Source: Sinanaerobacter chloroacetimidivorans (GTDB taxonomy: Bacteria; Bacillota; Clostridia; Peptostreptococcales; Anaerovoracaceae). Taken from it: a stretch of 64,000 nt of DNA. Location: contig NZ_JAGSND010000009.1 of the NCBI RefSeq assembly GCF_018128545.1, forward strand, positions 1 through 64,000, in the 5' to 3' direction. Both the position numbers and the translations under genes were made by a program. Positions 10,348 to 19,748 of the stretch are shown here, one piece after another; within the stretch, counting starts at the first letter, position 1, and each line of letters opens with the position of its first letter. The notes below the pieces were generated by a model that saw nothing but the letters and a program-made list of their open reading frames with translations, ran no database searches and had not been told where the DNA came from.

Positions 10348-11586
10348 TTAATACACTCTATTTACTGTAAAGTTATTATCTTCCAATGCTTCCATGATCT
10401 GCTTAATATGGTTATGCCCGTTAGTTTCTACGGTTACCTCCAAAGCGACCTTATTGGAGTACCGGTCTATGGCTTTAAACTGGTTATGAACAAGCTCTAT
10501 AACATTCGCTCCGTTCTCTGCCAGCAATTGGGCAACCTTCACAAGCTGTCCCGGTTTATCAGGAAGCTCTACTGCAAAGCACATAATACGGCCCCGGCTG
10601 ATCATACCCTGATTGATAATGGAAGAAATGGTTACGACGTCGATATTTCCGCCGCTGACCAGGCAAACGATGTTTTTTCCGGGTTTTGCTCTTTTCTTTA
10701 ACCCTGCCAGTGGCACGACACCAGCAGTTTCCGCAATCATCTTGTGCTTTTCCAGGGTGAGAAGCACCGCTTCCATAATGTCTTTCTCCGTAACCGTAAT
10801 GATTTCATCGACATACTTTTTTGCCAATGCAAAGGTCAGATCTCCGGGCTGACGTACAGCTACACCCTCCGCGCTTGTTTTGACTGAGGCAAGTCTTGTC
10901 AGCTGGCCTTCATCTATGGAAATTTTCATGGCCATTGCACCCACCGGTACTACACCGATCACCTTCACCTCCGGCTTAACCGCTTTTACCGCCATGGCAA
11001 TACCGCTGATAAGCCCTCCGCCGCCGATAGGAATCAGGATTTCGTCGATGCCATCCAATTCTTCCAAAATTTCTAATCCGATAGTGCCTTGTCCGCAAAT
11101 AACATCATAATCATCAAAGGCATGGACGAAGGTATAACCGTATTCGTTGGCCAGAGCCATTGCTTTTCCGTAAGCTTCGTCGTAGACATCCCCATGGATT
11201 ACCACTTCTGATCCATAGGCTTTTGTTGCATCCACTTTCAGAAGCGGAGTTACGTTTGGCATGACGATGGTGGATTTAAGATTTTTCTTCTGGGCGGAAA
11301 AAGCAACTCCTTGGGCATGATTCCCGGCAGAAGAGCAGATAATGCCGTTTCTGCTTTCTTCTTCCGTTAAATTATTAATTTTATTATAGGCGCCTCTAAT
11401 TTTGAAAGAGCCGGTGATCTGAAAATTCTCCGGTTTAATGTAAACATTGCAGCCATATTCCTTGCTGTAAAAATCACTGTAAATCAGAGGAGTCTTCTTT
11501 ATTACACCGTTTAAACTTTCTTGCGCTTTTAAAATATGCTCCTTATGATCGAGCCCGAGATAATAATTTACCTGATCTGCATTCAT
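10348..11586 (-). CDS. ilvA: Threonine ammonia-lyase with ACT domain
   Basis: This PLP enzyme deaminates threonine to 2-oxobutyrate. The PLP-binding lysine lies in the motif [10 protein letters not shown] near residue 62, and the phosphate-binding loop is GGGGLISG near residue 187. The C-terminal 80 residues form a single ACT domain (begins around [13 protein letters not shown]). At 412 aa it is the short form with one ACT domain, found in both catabolic (TdcB-like) and biosynthetic enzymes, so the pathway cannot be fixed from sequence. GAGGAGGGA lies just upstream of the ATG. It stands alone, convergent with gpsA and divergent from miaB. Confidence 0.93.
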   Translation of the reverse strand: MNADQVNYYLGLDHKEHILKAQESLNGVIKKTPLIYSDFYSKEYGCNVYIKPENFQITGSFKIRGAYNKINNLTEEESRNGIICSSAGNHAQGVAFSAQKKNLKSTIVMPNVTPLLKVDATKAYGSEVVIHGDVYDEAYGKAMALANEYGYTFVHAFDDYDVICGQGTIGLEILEELDGIDEILIPIGGGGLISGIAMAVKAVKPEVKVIGVVPVGAMAMKISIDEGQLTRLASVKTSAEGVAVRQPGDLTFALAKKYVDEIITVTEKDIMEAVLLTLEKHKMIAETAGVVPLAGLKKRAKPGKNIVCLVSGGNIDVVTISSIINQGMISRGRIMCFAVELPDKPGQLVKVAQLLAENGANVIELVHNQFKAIDRYSNKVALEVTVETNGHNHIKQIMEALEDNNFTVNRVY

Positions 11587-11788
11587 GAAATCCCTCCTCT
11601 TAAAGAATAATATTAACAGTTTACTGGTTAATTATGTTTCTGTCAATAATCATGAGAGGCTTTTATCAAATACAAAGGGGAAGCTTTCATTAAATAAACA
11701 TGGAAGCTTTTATCAGCTGCTTTCAAGACCTCGATTACATGATAACCCAATAACCGTAATATTTTTTCACGGTTCAGACGGCATATTC

Positions 11789-11817
11789 TTGTGCCATACT
11801 ATGAAAAATGATAAGAT
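11789..11817 (+). promoter_or_regulatory. Likely promoter of miaB
   Basis: TTGTGC (11789-11794), a 17-bp spacer and TAAGAT (11812-11817) lie 44 bp before the chosen miaB start. This argues against the longer upstream reading frame being translated. Confidence 0.5.
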
Positions 11818-11860
11818 GATAGAGTTGAAAATGTTAATTAGAAATTTGGAGGAAATAAAA

Positions 11861-13183
11861 TTGGCAAATAAGAGCTTTCATATCCAAACCTTCGGTTGTC
11901 AGATGAATGAACATGATTCGGAAACGCTGGCAGGAATGCTGGAGGAAATGGGATACGAAGAGAATAACCATAAAAAAGAGGCGGATGTCGCAATCATAAA
12001 TACCTGCAGCGTCAGAGAAAATGCAGATAAACGTTTTTTTGGAACGCTGGGCCAGCTAAAGAAAGTGAAGGAAGCCAGGCCGGATGTCGTGGTGGCAGTC
12101 TGCGGCTGTATGATGCAGCAGCAGCATATTATAGACACGTTAAAATCAAAATATCCCTGGGTGGATTTGGTCTTTGGAACGCACAACCTGCATGAGTTTC
12201 CGAAACTTTTGACCAACGTACTGAATGAAAGAAGCAAGGTGGTGGATATTTGGGAAGAGGGCGGAGATATTGTAGAAGGACTTCCTGCCAAACGGATGTA
12301 TCCCTTTAAGGCCTTTGTCAATATCATGTATGGCTGCAATAACTTCTGCACCTATTGCATTGTTCCTTATACCAGAGGCAGAGAACGAAGCAGGCAGCCT
12401 GAAGAAATATTGAGCGAAGTCAGAGAGTTGGTAAAAACCGGCGTTAAAGAAATTACATTACTGGGTCAGAATGTTAATTCATACGGAATCGGTGCGGACT
12501 TTTCCATGGACTTTGCTGATCTGATCTATAGGCTCAACGAAATAGAAGGCTTGGAAAGAATCCGGTTTATGACCTCGCATCCTAAGGATTTATCTGATAA
12601 GTTAATTCAGGCCTATGGTGACTGCAAGAAACTGTGCAACTACATTCATCTCCCGGTTCAATCCGGCAGCACGCAAATTCTAAACAGGATGAACCGGAAA
12701 TATACGAAAGAGGATTACTTGAAACTGATCGAAAAGCTGAAGGTAGTCAGTCCTGATATTGCCATTACTACAGATATCATTGTTGGCTTCCCCGGAGAAA
12801 CCGATGAGGATTTTGAAGAAACCATGGATCTGGTACAGAAGGTGCGCTATGATTCTGCTTTTACCTTCCTGTATTCCATTCGAAAGGGTACTCCTGCGGA
12901 AAGCTTCCAGGATCAGGTTCCGGAGGCGGTAAAACATGAAAGATTCAATCGTTTGGTAGACGTTATGAATGAGATTACAGCAGAGAAAAATAAGGCCTAT
13001 GAGGGAAAAATTGTATCGATCCTGGTGGAAGGCCCCAGCAAAACAGATCCCAAAACCCTGACCGGAAGAACAGAGTCCGGCAAGATCGTAAATTTCAACG
13101 GTTCTTTGGAACAGGTAGGAAAGATCATAGAAGTAAGGATTACGGAAGGCAAAACCTTTAGTTTAACAGGGGAGCTTATCTGA
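11861..13183 (+). CDS. miaB: tRNA-2-methylthio-N6-dimethylallyladenosine synthase MiaB
   Basis: MiaB is a radical-SAM methylthiotransferase that adds a methylthio group to i6A37 of tRNAs reading UNN codons. The N-terminal domain binds the auxiliary cluster through cysteines in [18 protein letters not shown] and CGCMMQ. The radical-SAM motif CNNFCTYC follows about residue 155, then [17 protein letters not shown]-binding domain forms the C-terminus. I place the start at the TTG at 11861, 8 bp after GGAGGA; this gives 440 aa beginning [12 protein letters not shown], as in homologues. The reading frame stays open for 92 codons upstream, but no ribosome site or homology is seen there. Confidence 0.95.
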   Translation: MANKSFHIQTFGCQMNEHDSETLAGMLEEMGYEENNHKKEADVAIINTCSVRENADKRFFGTLGQLKKVKEARPDVVVAVCGCMMQQQHIIDTLKSKYPWVDLVFGTHNLHEFPKLLTNVLNERSKVVDIWEEGGDIVEGLPAKRMYPFKAFVNIMYGCNNFCTYCIVPYTRGRERSRQPEEILSEVRELVKTGVKEITLLGQNVNSYGIGADFSMDFADLIYRLNEIEGLERIRFMTSHPKDLSDKLIQAYGDCKKLCNYIHLPVQSGSTQILNRMNRKYTKEDYLKLIEKLKVVSPDIAITTDIIVGFPGETDEDFEETMDLVQKVRYDSAFTFLYSIRKGTPAESFQDQVPEAVKHERFNRLVDVMNEITAEKNKAYEGKIVSILVEGPSKTDPKTLTGRTESGKIVNFNGSLEQVGKIIEVRITEGKTFSLTGELI

Positions 13184-13198
13184 ATCACGTAACATTTT

Positions 13199-13249
13199 AA
13201 ATGCGCCCCAAATGCAAGACTGAAATTACTATTGGCGGCGCATTTTTAT
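13199..13249. terminator. Terminator between miaB and the pilT operon
   Basis: AAATGCGCC (13199-13207) pairs with GGCGCATTT (13237-13245), followed by TTTTATCTT. It lies between two convergent genes and can serve miaB; the A-rich left side may also help on the other strand. Confidence 0.65.
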
Positions 13250-13263
13250 CTTGTCTTATTCTT

Positions 13264-14340
13264 TTACGGAATTACTGGTTCGGATTTCAACCCCAGCTTT
13301 TTTTTCATAGCATCCGGATTCATGCTGTGAGCTACAGCATTTTCTGCTGTGATCAGTCCCTCCGAATAGAGATTGTAAATGCTGGAATCCATACTAACCA
13401 TTCCGGCTTCGGCAGAGGAATAGATGGTGGAATCAATTTGGTGCACCTTTGATTCCCGTATCATATTCCGGATGGCGTTATTACAAAGCATAATCTCGAA
13501 AGCGGGTACCAGGGTTCCCTTTGTAGAAGGAATCAGCTGTTGGGAAATCACCGCCTGCAGTACCATAGACAGCTGAATTCTTACCTGACGCTGCTGATTG
13601 GCAGGAAAAACATCTACAATACGGTCCACGGTATTGGCGGCCCCCAGGGTATGAAGGGTGGAAAATACCAGTTGACCGGTTTCCGCCGCCGACAGGGCGA
13701 TGGAAATGGTCTCCAGATCCCGCATTTCTCCCAGCAGGATAACATTGGGCGCCTCACGGAGCGCTGCCCGCAATCCTCTCTCGTAGCTGGGCGTATCCAT
13801 ATAGACTTCACGTTGGCTGACAATGCTTTTATCGTGTTTATGCAGAAATTCCAGAGGATCTTCCAAGGTGATGATATGTGATTCTCTGGTTTTGTTTATT
13901 TTATCAATAAGGCAGGCCAGGGTAGTGGATTTTCCGCTGCCGGTAGGACCTGTTACCAAAATAAAACCTTTTGTTTTTTCATAAAGATCAATGACCTGTT
14001 TGGGAATTCTTAAAACTGAAGGGTCCGGAAGCTGGAAAAGTACTACTTTCAATACAGCAGCCATGGATCCTCTTTGCATGAAAGTGTTTACCCGGAATCT
14101 TCCCATGGAAGCAAGGGAGAAGGAAAAATCGTCATCAAGATTTTTTTCCAAAAGGCATATGTCTCTCGATGCTAAATCATAAATCTGCCGGATAAGACTT
14201 TCCGTATCGGGAGGCAAAAGCTTTTCACCCATGGAAACAAGACAGCCATTGGTTTTATAGGATAACGCTTTGCCTGCTATGATAAAAATATCGGAAGCAT
14301 GATTCTTTACAGCTTCTTCAAGAGTGAGTCTGATATCCAT
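13264..14340 (-). CDS. pilT: Type IV pilus retraction-type ATPase PilT
   Basis: PilT-family hexameric ATPases drive retraction of type IV pili. The 358-aa protein has Walker A GPTGSGKS (131-138), the Asp-box region around residues 160-190, Walker B NVILLGEMRD (about 199-208), HTLGAANTVDR in the His box and, at residues 289-296, AIRNMIRE. That last motif is close to the AIRNLIRE signature that marks PilT rather than the extension ATPase PilB. It is the last gene of a seven-gene minus-strand operon with a PilC-type platform and pilin-like proteins. No PilB lies in the window. Confidence 0.93.
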   Translation of the reverse strand: MDIRLTLEEAVKNHASDIFIIAGKALSYKTNGCLVSMGEKLLPPDTESLIRQIYDLASRDICLLEKNLDDDFSFSLASMGRFRVNTFMQRGSMAAVLKVVLFQLPDPSVLRIPKQVIDLYEKTKGFILVTGPTGSGKSTTLACLIDKINKTRESHIITLEDPLEFLHKHDKSIVSQREVYMDTPSYERGLRAALREAPNVILLGEMRDLETISIALSAAETGQLVFSTLHTLGAANTVDRIVDVFPANQQRQVRIQLSMVLQAVISQQLIPSTKGTLVPAFEIMLCNNAIRNMIRESKVHQIDSTIYSSAEAGMVSMDSSIYNLYSEGLITAENAVAHSMNPDAMKKKLGLKSEPVIP

Positions 14341-14355
14341 AGGAACACCTTCTTT

Positions 14356-14766
14356 CTACTTTTCAATTACAAGTGTATCGTTATATTCTGTTTCAAAAGA
14401 GTTATAATCCCATTCAGATTTTACAATGAGTTTCTGAGAGAGCACTGCCAGCCTTCCATTTTCCTGTGTAAGAGAGAGGAAAAGATCCTGATTTTCGGAT
14501 ACCGGAATATAAAAGCTATTCGCTTCCAAAGGCTGCCCGGCTTTTAAGGTGGCATCCGCGGAAGCAAGAATTTCTTCCGCCTCGCAATCAGCGTGGTAGT
14601 AGGCAGTAACGGCTTCCGCTGCTTTTTGGGTCAGCTTCCAGTCGGCATTTGCTGTTACCAGAGAAAGTGCGCCCAAGGTGGAAAGGCATAGCACAACAAA
14701 TATCATGATAATGGAAGGGCCTCCAAGACCGACGCCCATCTGGAATTTTTTATTCATCCGTTTCAC
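14356..14766 (-). CDS. Membrane-anchored pilus-operon protein (unrecognised)
   Basis: This 136-aa protein has one transmembrane helix near the N-terminus (about residues 16-40, preceded by GVGLGGPS) and an exported C-terminal part without a family I recognise. The layout, a short basic leader, one helix and an outer domain, resembles pseudopilins or TadE-like proteins. However, the classical G/FTLIE cleavage site is missing. Its start overlaps the preceding gene by 17 bp and pilT follows 15 bp later, so it is probably part of the envelope machine that PilT powers. Confidence 0.75.
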   Translation of the reverse strand: MKRMNKKFQMGVGLGGPSIIMIFVVLCLSTLGALSLVTANADWKLTQKAAEAVTAYYHADCEAEEILASADATLKAGQPLEANSFYIPVSENQDLFLSLTQENGRLAVLSQKLIVKSEWDYNSFETEYNDTLVIEK

Positions 14767-15211
14767 CTCTTCCCTGGGTTAAGATGCTATAAATTTGATT
14801 GGAATAAAACTGATTGGAATAGTATTTTTTCGCTGTAAGTTCGTATATGACCGTTTCCCTGGCAGAAAGAGTATAAGTAAAGATTGCCATGGTACCTGCC
14901 CAACGGTTTTCCAGAACCACCTGGGAGGTCAGGGTGTAAACCTTATTGGCTTCGTCTGTTTTCTCCCAGTTTTCGTCGTAATATTCAAACCTGCTCTTTT
15001 GATCCAAAGACATTAGATCAGTACTTTTATCTATTTCTGCCGCTGACTGAACTGCCATAATACCCCCATTCAGATCGCTGGTTCTGTCAGCCAGTCCGGA
15101 GGCTTTCACAAACAGCTGCAGCGTGATGGTAGAGGCTATGGCAAAAAACAATATGACAATAATCAATTCTGTCAGAAAGAGAGCGGATCGGGAGATTCCT
15201 TTTCTGTTCAT
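14750..15211 (-). CDS. Prepilin-like protein
   Basis: This is a 153-aa protein whose N-terminus (RSALFLTELIIVILFFAIAS) looks like a type IV prepilin: a short basic leader, a hydrophobic helix and a glutamate at about position +6. The residue before the likely cleavage point is serine rather than the usual glycine. The mature part contains LNGGIMAVQSAAEID, which recalls pseudopilin helices. It overlaps both neighbours (4 bp with the upstream gene). It is probably a minor pilin or pseudopilin of the pilus-like system; the exact family is not recognised. Confidence 0.75.
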   Translation of the reverse strand: MNRKGISRSALFLTELIIVILFFAIASTITLQLFVKASGLADRTSDLNGGIMAVQSAAEIDKSTDLMSLDQKSRFEYYDENWEKTDEANKVYTLTSQVVLENRWAGTMAIFTYTLSARETVIYELTAKKYYSNQFYSNQIYSILTQGRGETDE

Positions 15212-15714
15212 AGGGAATCACCTCCCTGTTGCGTTCGAAGGGAAATTGTTAAGGATCTGGCCATTCCCTGCTGATCCTTAGCCTGCAGTTTCAGCAGATT
15301 GTTTTCCAGAGAGATTTCCAGACCATAACTGGGAATCATGGCAATTCCGTCTGCAAGCTGGAAGGATGTTCCTTTTGTAATATATACTTCACATAGGGAT
15401 TGGTCATATTCATAAATCCAGGTTTCACAAATCTCACCGCCGTCCGAACGGGACAGCACTAAAGCATCCGTTCCTTCTTTTTCCTCTACTCGGACGGATT
15501 GATAATCATCATTTTGACGAACTTTTGTGCTTATGTAAGACAAGGGGGTACGAAATTGGAAATTGGAATCCATGCTGCTTGTGATTTCTTTGTAAATATT
15601 CGCTCCCAGGACCACAACTAAAAGAGATCCTATGGCAAAGATACATAGCAATGATAGTATAAAGATAAAATCCAATGGCTTATGATTCAAATTGAACTTG
15701 ATACTCTGCTTCAT
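15208..15714 (-). CDS. Membrane-anchored protein, DUF4860-like
   Basis: This 168-aa protein has a single N-terminal transmembrane helix (about residues 14-38) and a beta-rich outer domain (ICETWIYEYDQSLCEVYITKG region). It resembles small proteins annotated as DUF4860 in clostridial pilus-type operons; the family name comes from memory and is not certain. It starts 10 bp after the upstream gene and overlaps the next gene by 4 bp. The role is unknown, probably a structural or minor pilin-like component. Confidence 0.7.
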   Translation of the reverse strand: MKQSIKFNLNHKPLDFIFILSLLCIFAIGSLLVVVLGANIYKEITSSMDSNFQFRTPLSYISTKVRQNDDYQSVRVEEKEGTDALVLSRSDGGEICETWIYEYDQSLCEVYITKGTSFQLADGIAMIPSYGLEISLENNLLKLQAKDQQGMARSLTISLRTQQGGDSL

Positions 15715-15723
15715 AATCTGCTC

Positions 15724-16056
15724 CTATTTCCCATCCAATAGGATTACCGTGATATCCGGCAGAATGTTGCCGGCAAAAACTTCATAATGAACGATAAAGC
15801 TATCATGATCATAGACAATTCCGTAATTATCCTCCAGATATTCGATGCTTGGAGGGTACATACCTTCAATGGCATAGCACTGCACAACAGCTCTTTTTAA
15901 AGCGTCCTGCAGAATTGCCTTGTTTTCTTCCTGTGAGGCCAGAGAAACGTTGCCTACACCTGTATAAAGAAATACGGCAAGGCAGATAAATATGGCAATG
16001 GGCAGAATCAGCTCATGCCAGATGCGTTCCTTTCTCTTGTAATACCTGTTCAACAT
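15724..16056 (-). CDS. Small membrane-anchored pilus-operon protein
   Basis: This is a 110-aa protein with one transmembrane helix (about residues 15-36) and a short exported part. The segment AIEGMYPPSIEYLEDNYGI resembles the region of pseudopilins that follows the N-terminal helix (a YP-x-S-x-x-x-L-x-x-x-Y pattern). No prepilin peptidase site is evident. It lies 10 bp after the platform gene and 10 bp before the next. It is probably a minor pilin-like component; the family is not recognised. Confidence 0.72.
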   Translation of the reverse strand: MLNRYYKRKERIWHELILPIAIFICLAVFLYTGVGNVSLASQEENKAILQDALKRAVVQCYAIEGMYPPSIEYLEDNYGIVYDHDSFIVHYEVFAGNILPDITVILLDGK

Positions 16057-16066
16057 AGGGATTCTC

Positions 16067-17092
16067 CTAACCTATTGAAGATAAGATGCCAAGCAACGGA
16101 AACATGACGGAAACCAAAACGGTTCCTATTAAAACAGATAATATCGCTATGGACACCGGTTCGATCAAGGATACTTTCTTGGCGAGTTCCCACTGGTATT
16201 CTTCATCATAAATATCTGCCACATATTGCATTGCAGAATCCAGCGAACCCGAATTTTTCCCCATGGATAAAATTCCAATGGTGGCATTGGAAAACAGTCC
16301 GGATTGTTCCAATGCTTCGATAAATGAATCATTCTTTTCCAATAACTCATAGGAATGTGCTACTTTTTCCTTGATTGACCGGTTCCCTATAACACCCATA
16401 GATAGTTGCATGGAATGCTGAATATCCAGACCGCTGGAAATCATCATAGCCATGGAAGAGGTAAAAGAGGCGATGGAAAAGCCCTGAGAAGCTTTTCTTC
16501 CTCCGATGAAGTCTGACAACATAGCTTTGCCTCGTTCTGTCTTTGTCATAAATAAAGCTGTGATAGCAGCAATCAGAAGAAGGAGGATTAATAGAAAGGA
16601 ATATTGGGAAAGCAATGCTCCCACTTTCATAATGGATTGTGCCCACGGTGACATTTCAGATCCAAGGCTCTGGTAAACACCCTGAAAGACAGGGAGCACC
16701 TTTGCCGCTAAAAAAATCAGTACCAGCAGCATCATAACAACCAGTACGGAGGGATAAAGGATGGCACTTTTCAGATTTTCCCTCATGGTATGCTGCTTAT
16801 TATAGTAGGTTGAAAGTCCGCTCATCACCGTATCCAGTTTCCCGGATTCCGTCCCGATTTGGATCATATGTACCATATATTCCGGAAAAGCTCCGGAGGC
16901 TTTCAATGCCTGAGCCAGTGAACCATTATCGGTCAGTGCATCCGATATCTTTTGAAATACGGCTTTCCGGTCCGGATTTGCAGTATCATCAGCAATCATT
17001 TGCATTCCGGAGTGTATCATAATGCCAGATTTTAAAACCATTGCAAATTGTTCACAAAAGCCTGCGAGTTCTCGATCTGTGAGTTGTTTCAT
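16067..17092 (-). CDS. Type II secretion / type IV pilus platform protein (PilC/GspF family)
   Basis: GspF/PilC proteins form the inner-membrane platform on which PilB and PilT ATPases act. The 341-aa protein has two T2SF repeats, about residues 10-130 and 205-335. Each has the conserved E-x-G-x-x-S/T-G-x-L pattern (IGTESGKLDTVM; MGKNSGSLDSAM), and there are three membrane segments. The start at 17092 is chosen because GAGAGGAG lies 8 bp upstream. A longer frame would run another 31 codons into the sortase 3' end. It is the second gene of the operon. Confidence 0.9.
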   Translation of the reverse strand: MKQLTDRELAGFCEQFAMVLKSGIMIHSGMQMIADDTANPDRKAVFQKISDALTDNGSLAQALKASGAFPEYMVHMIQIGTESGKLDTVMSGLSTYYNKQHTMRENLKSAILYPSVLVVMMLLVLIFLAAKVLPVFQGVYQSLGSEMSPWAQSIMKVGALLSQYSFLLILLLLIAAITALFMTKTERGKAMLSDFIGGRKASQGFSIASFTSSMAMMISSGLDIQHSMQLSMGVIGNRSIKEKVAHSYELLEKNDSFIEALEQSGLFSNATIGILSMGKNSGSLDSAMQYVADIYDEEYQWELAKKVSLIEPVSIAILSVLIGTVLVSVMFPLLGILSSIG

Positions 17093-17124
17093 AGCATAAT
17101 CTCCTCTCGTGAATGAAAAGCCTC

Positions 17125-17757
17125 TTAAGAGACCAGTTCCGCATGTATAATCAGCCTGTGTGTATTTGTGCCCTTTGGGGTACAAGTAATGAGCGTCAGG
17201 ATGGAATGGTCTTTGGTCTGACCCAGTACGGAAGTGTCATCCGGCAGCACAGTTAAAATTTCGTAGGCTTTATAGGTATAAGTGCCTCCGTTATATTCTA
17301 CGGTAATGGAATCTCCGATTTGCACTTCTCCCAGTCTGCTGAAATAGGAACCAAAGGTGTAATTTCTATGCCCGGCGATGGCACAATTCCCCGTTTGGCC
17401 CGGCATGGGGGTTGCCGTCATATGTCCTGCGCCCCAATTCAGATCCTTGGATGAGGAGCCCTCCACCAGAAGCAAATTGATGGAAGCACTATCAATTTTA
17501 ATACGCCCCAGCACCTTCGGTTTATACGCCGCCACAGCCGGGGCTGTAGAGGTAATGGCATCTGAGGTAACAGCGGCCGAGGAAGTACTTTCCGTAAAGG
17601 CCTCGTCTAATTCTGCGATGGACTCGGTCATTTCCTGACTATTTAAATATTCTTCATATAATTTATCCTGTTGATAGTTTGTGTAGATGGCCCCCACAAT
17701 GGGTATCAGAAAAATAACAACCCCTGCGATAATAAGCCAAGTAGATATTTTTTTCAT
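17125..17757 (-). CDS. Class D-type sortase
   Basis: Sortases cleave LPxTG-type signals and attach proteins to the cell wall. This 210-aa protein has one N-terminal membrane anchor (residues 7-27), a Ser/Thr/Ala-rich linker and a sortase domain from about residue 80. The catalytic residues are His130 (AGHRNY), Cys192 (LITCTP) and Arg201 (THRLIIH). The TLITCTP and THRLI context suits class D. Three LPKTG proteins are encoded 4-14 kb away on the other strand and are natural substrates. It is the first gene of the pilus-like operon, unusual company for a sortase. Confidence 0.92.
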   Translation of the reverse strand: MKKISTWLIIAGVVIFLIPIVGAIYTNYQQDKLYEEYLNSQEMTESIAELDEAFTESTSSAAVTSDAITSTAPAVAAYKPKVLGRIKIDSASINLLLVEGSSSKDLNWGAGHMTATPMPGQTGNCAIAGHRNYTFGSYFSRLGEVQIGDSITVEYNGGTYTYKAYEILTVLPDDTSVLGQTKDHSILTLITCTPKGTNTHRLIIHAELVS

Positions 17758-17854
17758 ATCACACCACTCCTACTGTTCTTCGCTGGCCCGGTTTGCAGGC
17801 AAATTGGCAGCGAACTTATGAAAGAAATCTTTGATTTGCAGATTTCTACTTAGC

Positions 17855-17883
17855 ATTATAAGGAAAAAGAGGAAAAGAAACAA
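17855..17883 (-). promoter_or_regulatory. Likely promoter of the sortase/pilus operon
   Basis: On the minus strand TTGTTT (17883-17878), a 17-bp spacer and TATAAT (17860-17855) lie about 100 bp before the sortase start. On the plus strand a TTGACT (17898-17903) followed after 18 bp by TAAAAA is a weaker candidate promoter for the divergent regulator gene. Confidence 0.5.
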
Positions 17884-18076
17884 GAATATAATTCATATTG
17901 ACTGATGTTTCAACAAAAAAATAAAAATATTGATTTTTTTTAAAAAATGTTAGATAATGTTAATACCTATAAATAGTCAATTGGATTATAACGAAATTCA
18001 TCCATCTAGATTGCTGTTACTTCTTATTTCTTTGTTTCTAGATTTTATTATAAATATAAATATGAGAGGCAGACTT

Positions 18077-19321
18077 ATGTCTAATGGAAAAATATTACAA
18101 ATAAATAATGACTTCCTGGAAATTCAAATGTTAGGAGACTTCTCCCTTCAATATGGGGATAAAGTGCTATCCGGTGATAAAGTAAGAGGAAAGCAAGTCT
18201 GGAATCTTTTAGAGTACATATTAGTGAACCGCCATAAGGAAGTATCTATGGACAGACTCATTCAAACCCTTTGGCGGGATGATGAAATAGAAGATCCGGG
18301 AAATGCACTGAAAAATCTGGCCTATCGTTTACGGGGCGCATTGAAGAAATCACTGGATATCAAAGAAGGAGAGCTTATCGTATATAAGCATGGCGCCTAT
18401 GCGTGGAATCAGGAACTGACCTGCAGGGTAGATGTCGATATTCTGGAAGATGCCTACAAAGCAACTTTACAGGAATCCTGTGATTCGGAAACATTATTGG
18501 CCAATTATGCCAGGATCGTTGAGATTTACAAAGGTAATTTTCTGCCTCAATCTTCCTATAAGGATTGGGTAGTTCCGCTTACAGTCTATTACCAACGCAT
18601 TTATATGGAATCTGTCGAACGGTTCAGCAATCTTTTTCTGGACAGAAAGGATTACAAGACGGCGGAAGAGGTCTGCAGAAAGGCCATTGCCGTAGATCCC
18701 TTTGTGGAAATCAACCACGCCAATCTGATCCAGGCTCTGTTGGGTTCCAATAGTCATGGAAAAGCGCTGGAGCACTACAATTCGGTCTGCAAGCTGTTTT
18801 ATGATGAATTGGGTGTCAAGCCTTCTGACATCATAACCAAGCTTTATCAGGAAATTGCTGATCATAATACGGCTACGGAAAAGGACATCTCTTTGATTAA
18901 GAATGACCTGAAAGAAATCGCCGATATTACCGGCGCGATGTATTGTAACTATGAAATGTTCAAAACCATTTATCAAATGGAGGCAAGAGCGGCTCTGAGA
19001 TCCGGTAAATCAATCTTTATTGCTTTGCTTAGCGTAACGGGAAAAGGAAGAAAAGAGCTTTCTACAAAAAATATTGATGAAATCTTTGAAAAAATAAAAA
19101 ACGCAGTCATATTGTCGCTGAGAAAAGACGATGTCGTAACACGATACGGCAGAACGCAGTTTTTGCTGATGTTATCCAATTTGACATACGAGAACAGTAA
19201 CATGGTACTGAGCAGATTAGTCAAAAAAATAAACGACAGTATCAGTGATCAAATAGAAGTCTATGGGCAAATGCAGACCTTAGATCCTATAGAACTGGAG
19301 GGTATTCATGCTGGAGCTTAA
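18077..19321 (+). CDS. SARP/BTAD-type transcription regulator with degenerate GGDEF-like C-terminus
   Basis: The N-terminal part (about residues 12-105) is an OmpR/SARP-like winged helix: EIQMLGDFSL, then QVWNLLEYIL and NALKNLAYRLRGAL. Residues about 115-265 are a helical BTAD/TPR domain (VDVDILEDAYKA; HGKALEHYNSVCKLFYDELGV). SARP-type proteins activate transcription from promoters with direct heptamer repeats. The last 110 residues resemble a GGDEF domain in which the signature is lost: RYGRTQF near residue 356 stands where RYGGDEF is expected. I infer that it cannot make c-di-GMP but may bind a nucleotide. The ATG at 18077 has GAGAGG 7 bp upstream. It overlaps the next gene by 14 bp. Confidence 0.85.
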   Translation: MSNGKILQINNDFLEIQMLGDFSLQYGDKVLSGDKVRGKQVWNLLEYILVNRHKEVSMDRLIQTLWRDDEIEDPGNALKNLAYRLRGALKKSLDIKEGELIVYKHGAYAWNQELTCRVDVDILEDAYKATLQESCDSETLLANYARIVEIYKGNFLPQSSYKDWVVPLTVYYQRIYMESVERFSNLFLDRKDYKTAEEVCRKAIAVDPFVEINHANLIQALLGSNSHGKALEHYNSVCKLFYDELGVKPSDIITKLYQEIADHNTATEKDISLIKNDLKEIADITGAMYCNYEMFKTIYQMEARAALRSGKSIFIALLSVTGKGRKELSTKNIDEIFEKIKNAVILSLRKDDVVTRYGRTQFLLMLSNLTYENSNMVLSRLVKKINDSISDQIEVYGQMQTLDPIELEGIHAGA

Positions 19322-19742
19322 TGACAAAGTAGTCTCTAGTAACATCTCGAGATTTCAAATTTTTATAAAAGATACTGATAACTTTGATATCGAAGGAATT
19401 TTATATAACGACACTTATGATATTATTTTAGATTTTAATGGTATTAAAGATTTTCTAGGTGTCTTGGATGATTTTTTTGATTACGTAAATTTTCCTCAGG
19501 CAAGTCATGAAAAAAGAAGCTTTGATGAAAGAAAAAAGAAAGGGGAAGATAAGCCGCCCCTTACTATGAGAAAACCGGTTTCCGGAGAATTAAGCGGAAA
19601 GAAACCTGTTTTTATCCTCCATGTACAATTTCGGCAGCATTCCACCTGGCAGGGAACCTTACACTGGATTGCAGAGAATAAGACAAAGAGGTTCCGCAGC
19701 GAACTTGAAATGATTCGGTTGTTGGCTGAAGCTTTATCTTGA
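19308..19742 (+). CDS. Small protein of unknown function, two-part
   Basis: This 144-aa protein is translationally coupled to the SARP-type regulator (GGAGGG inside the regulator's end, 14-bp overlap). The N-terminal 65 residues are acidic and match nothing I know. After a charged linker, the last 45 residues carry the motif QFRQHSTWQGTLHW and FRSELEMIRLL. That block is nearly repeated in the next gene. It is predicted to be soluble and cytoplasmic, with no membrane segment. The coupling suggests it acts with the regulator. No function can be assigned. Confidence 0.8.
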   Translation: MLELNDKVVSSNISRFQIFIKDTDNFDIEGILYNDTYDIILDFNGIKDFLGVLDDFFDYVNFPQASHEKRSFDERKKKGEDKPPLTMRKPVSGELSGKKPVFILHVQFRQHSTWQGTLHWIAENKTKRFRSELEMIRLLAEALS

Positions 19743-19748
19743 ATCTAT

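Noticed and set aside
10240..10701. 153-aa frame opposite the threonine dehydratase 3' end
   Set aside because: Lies over the terminator tail and antisense to the conserved ACT domain; no ribosome site.
11585..11860. 92-codon N-terminal extension of miaB
   Set aside because: No homology or ribosome site; a promoter lies inside it, and the TTG at 11861 has GGAGGA at the right distance.
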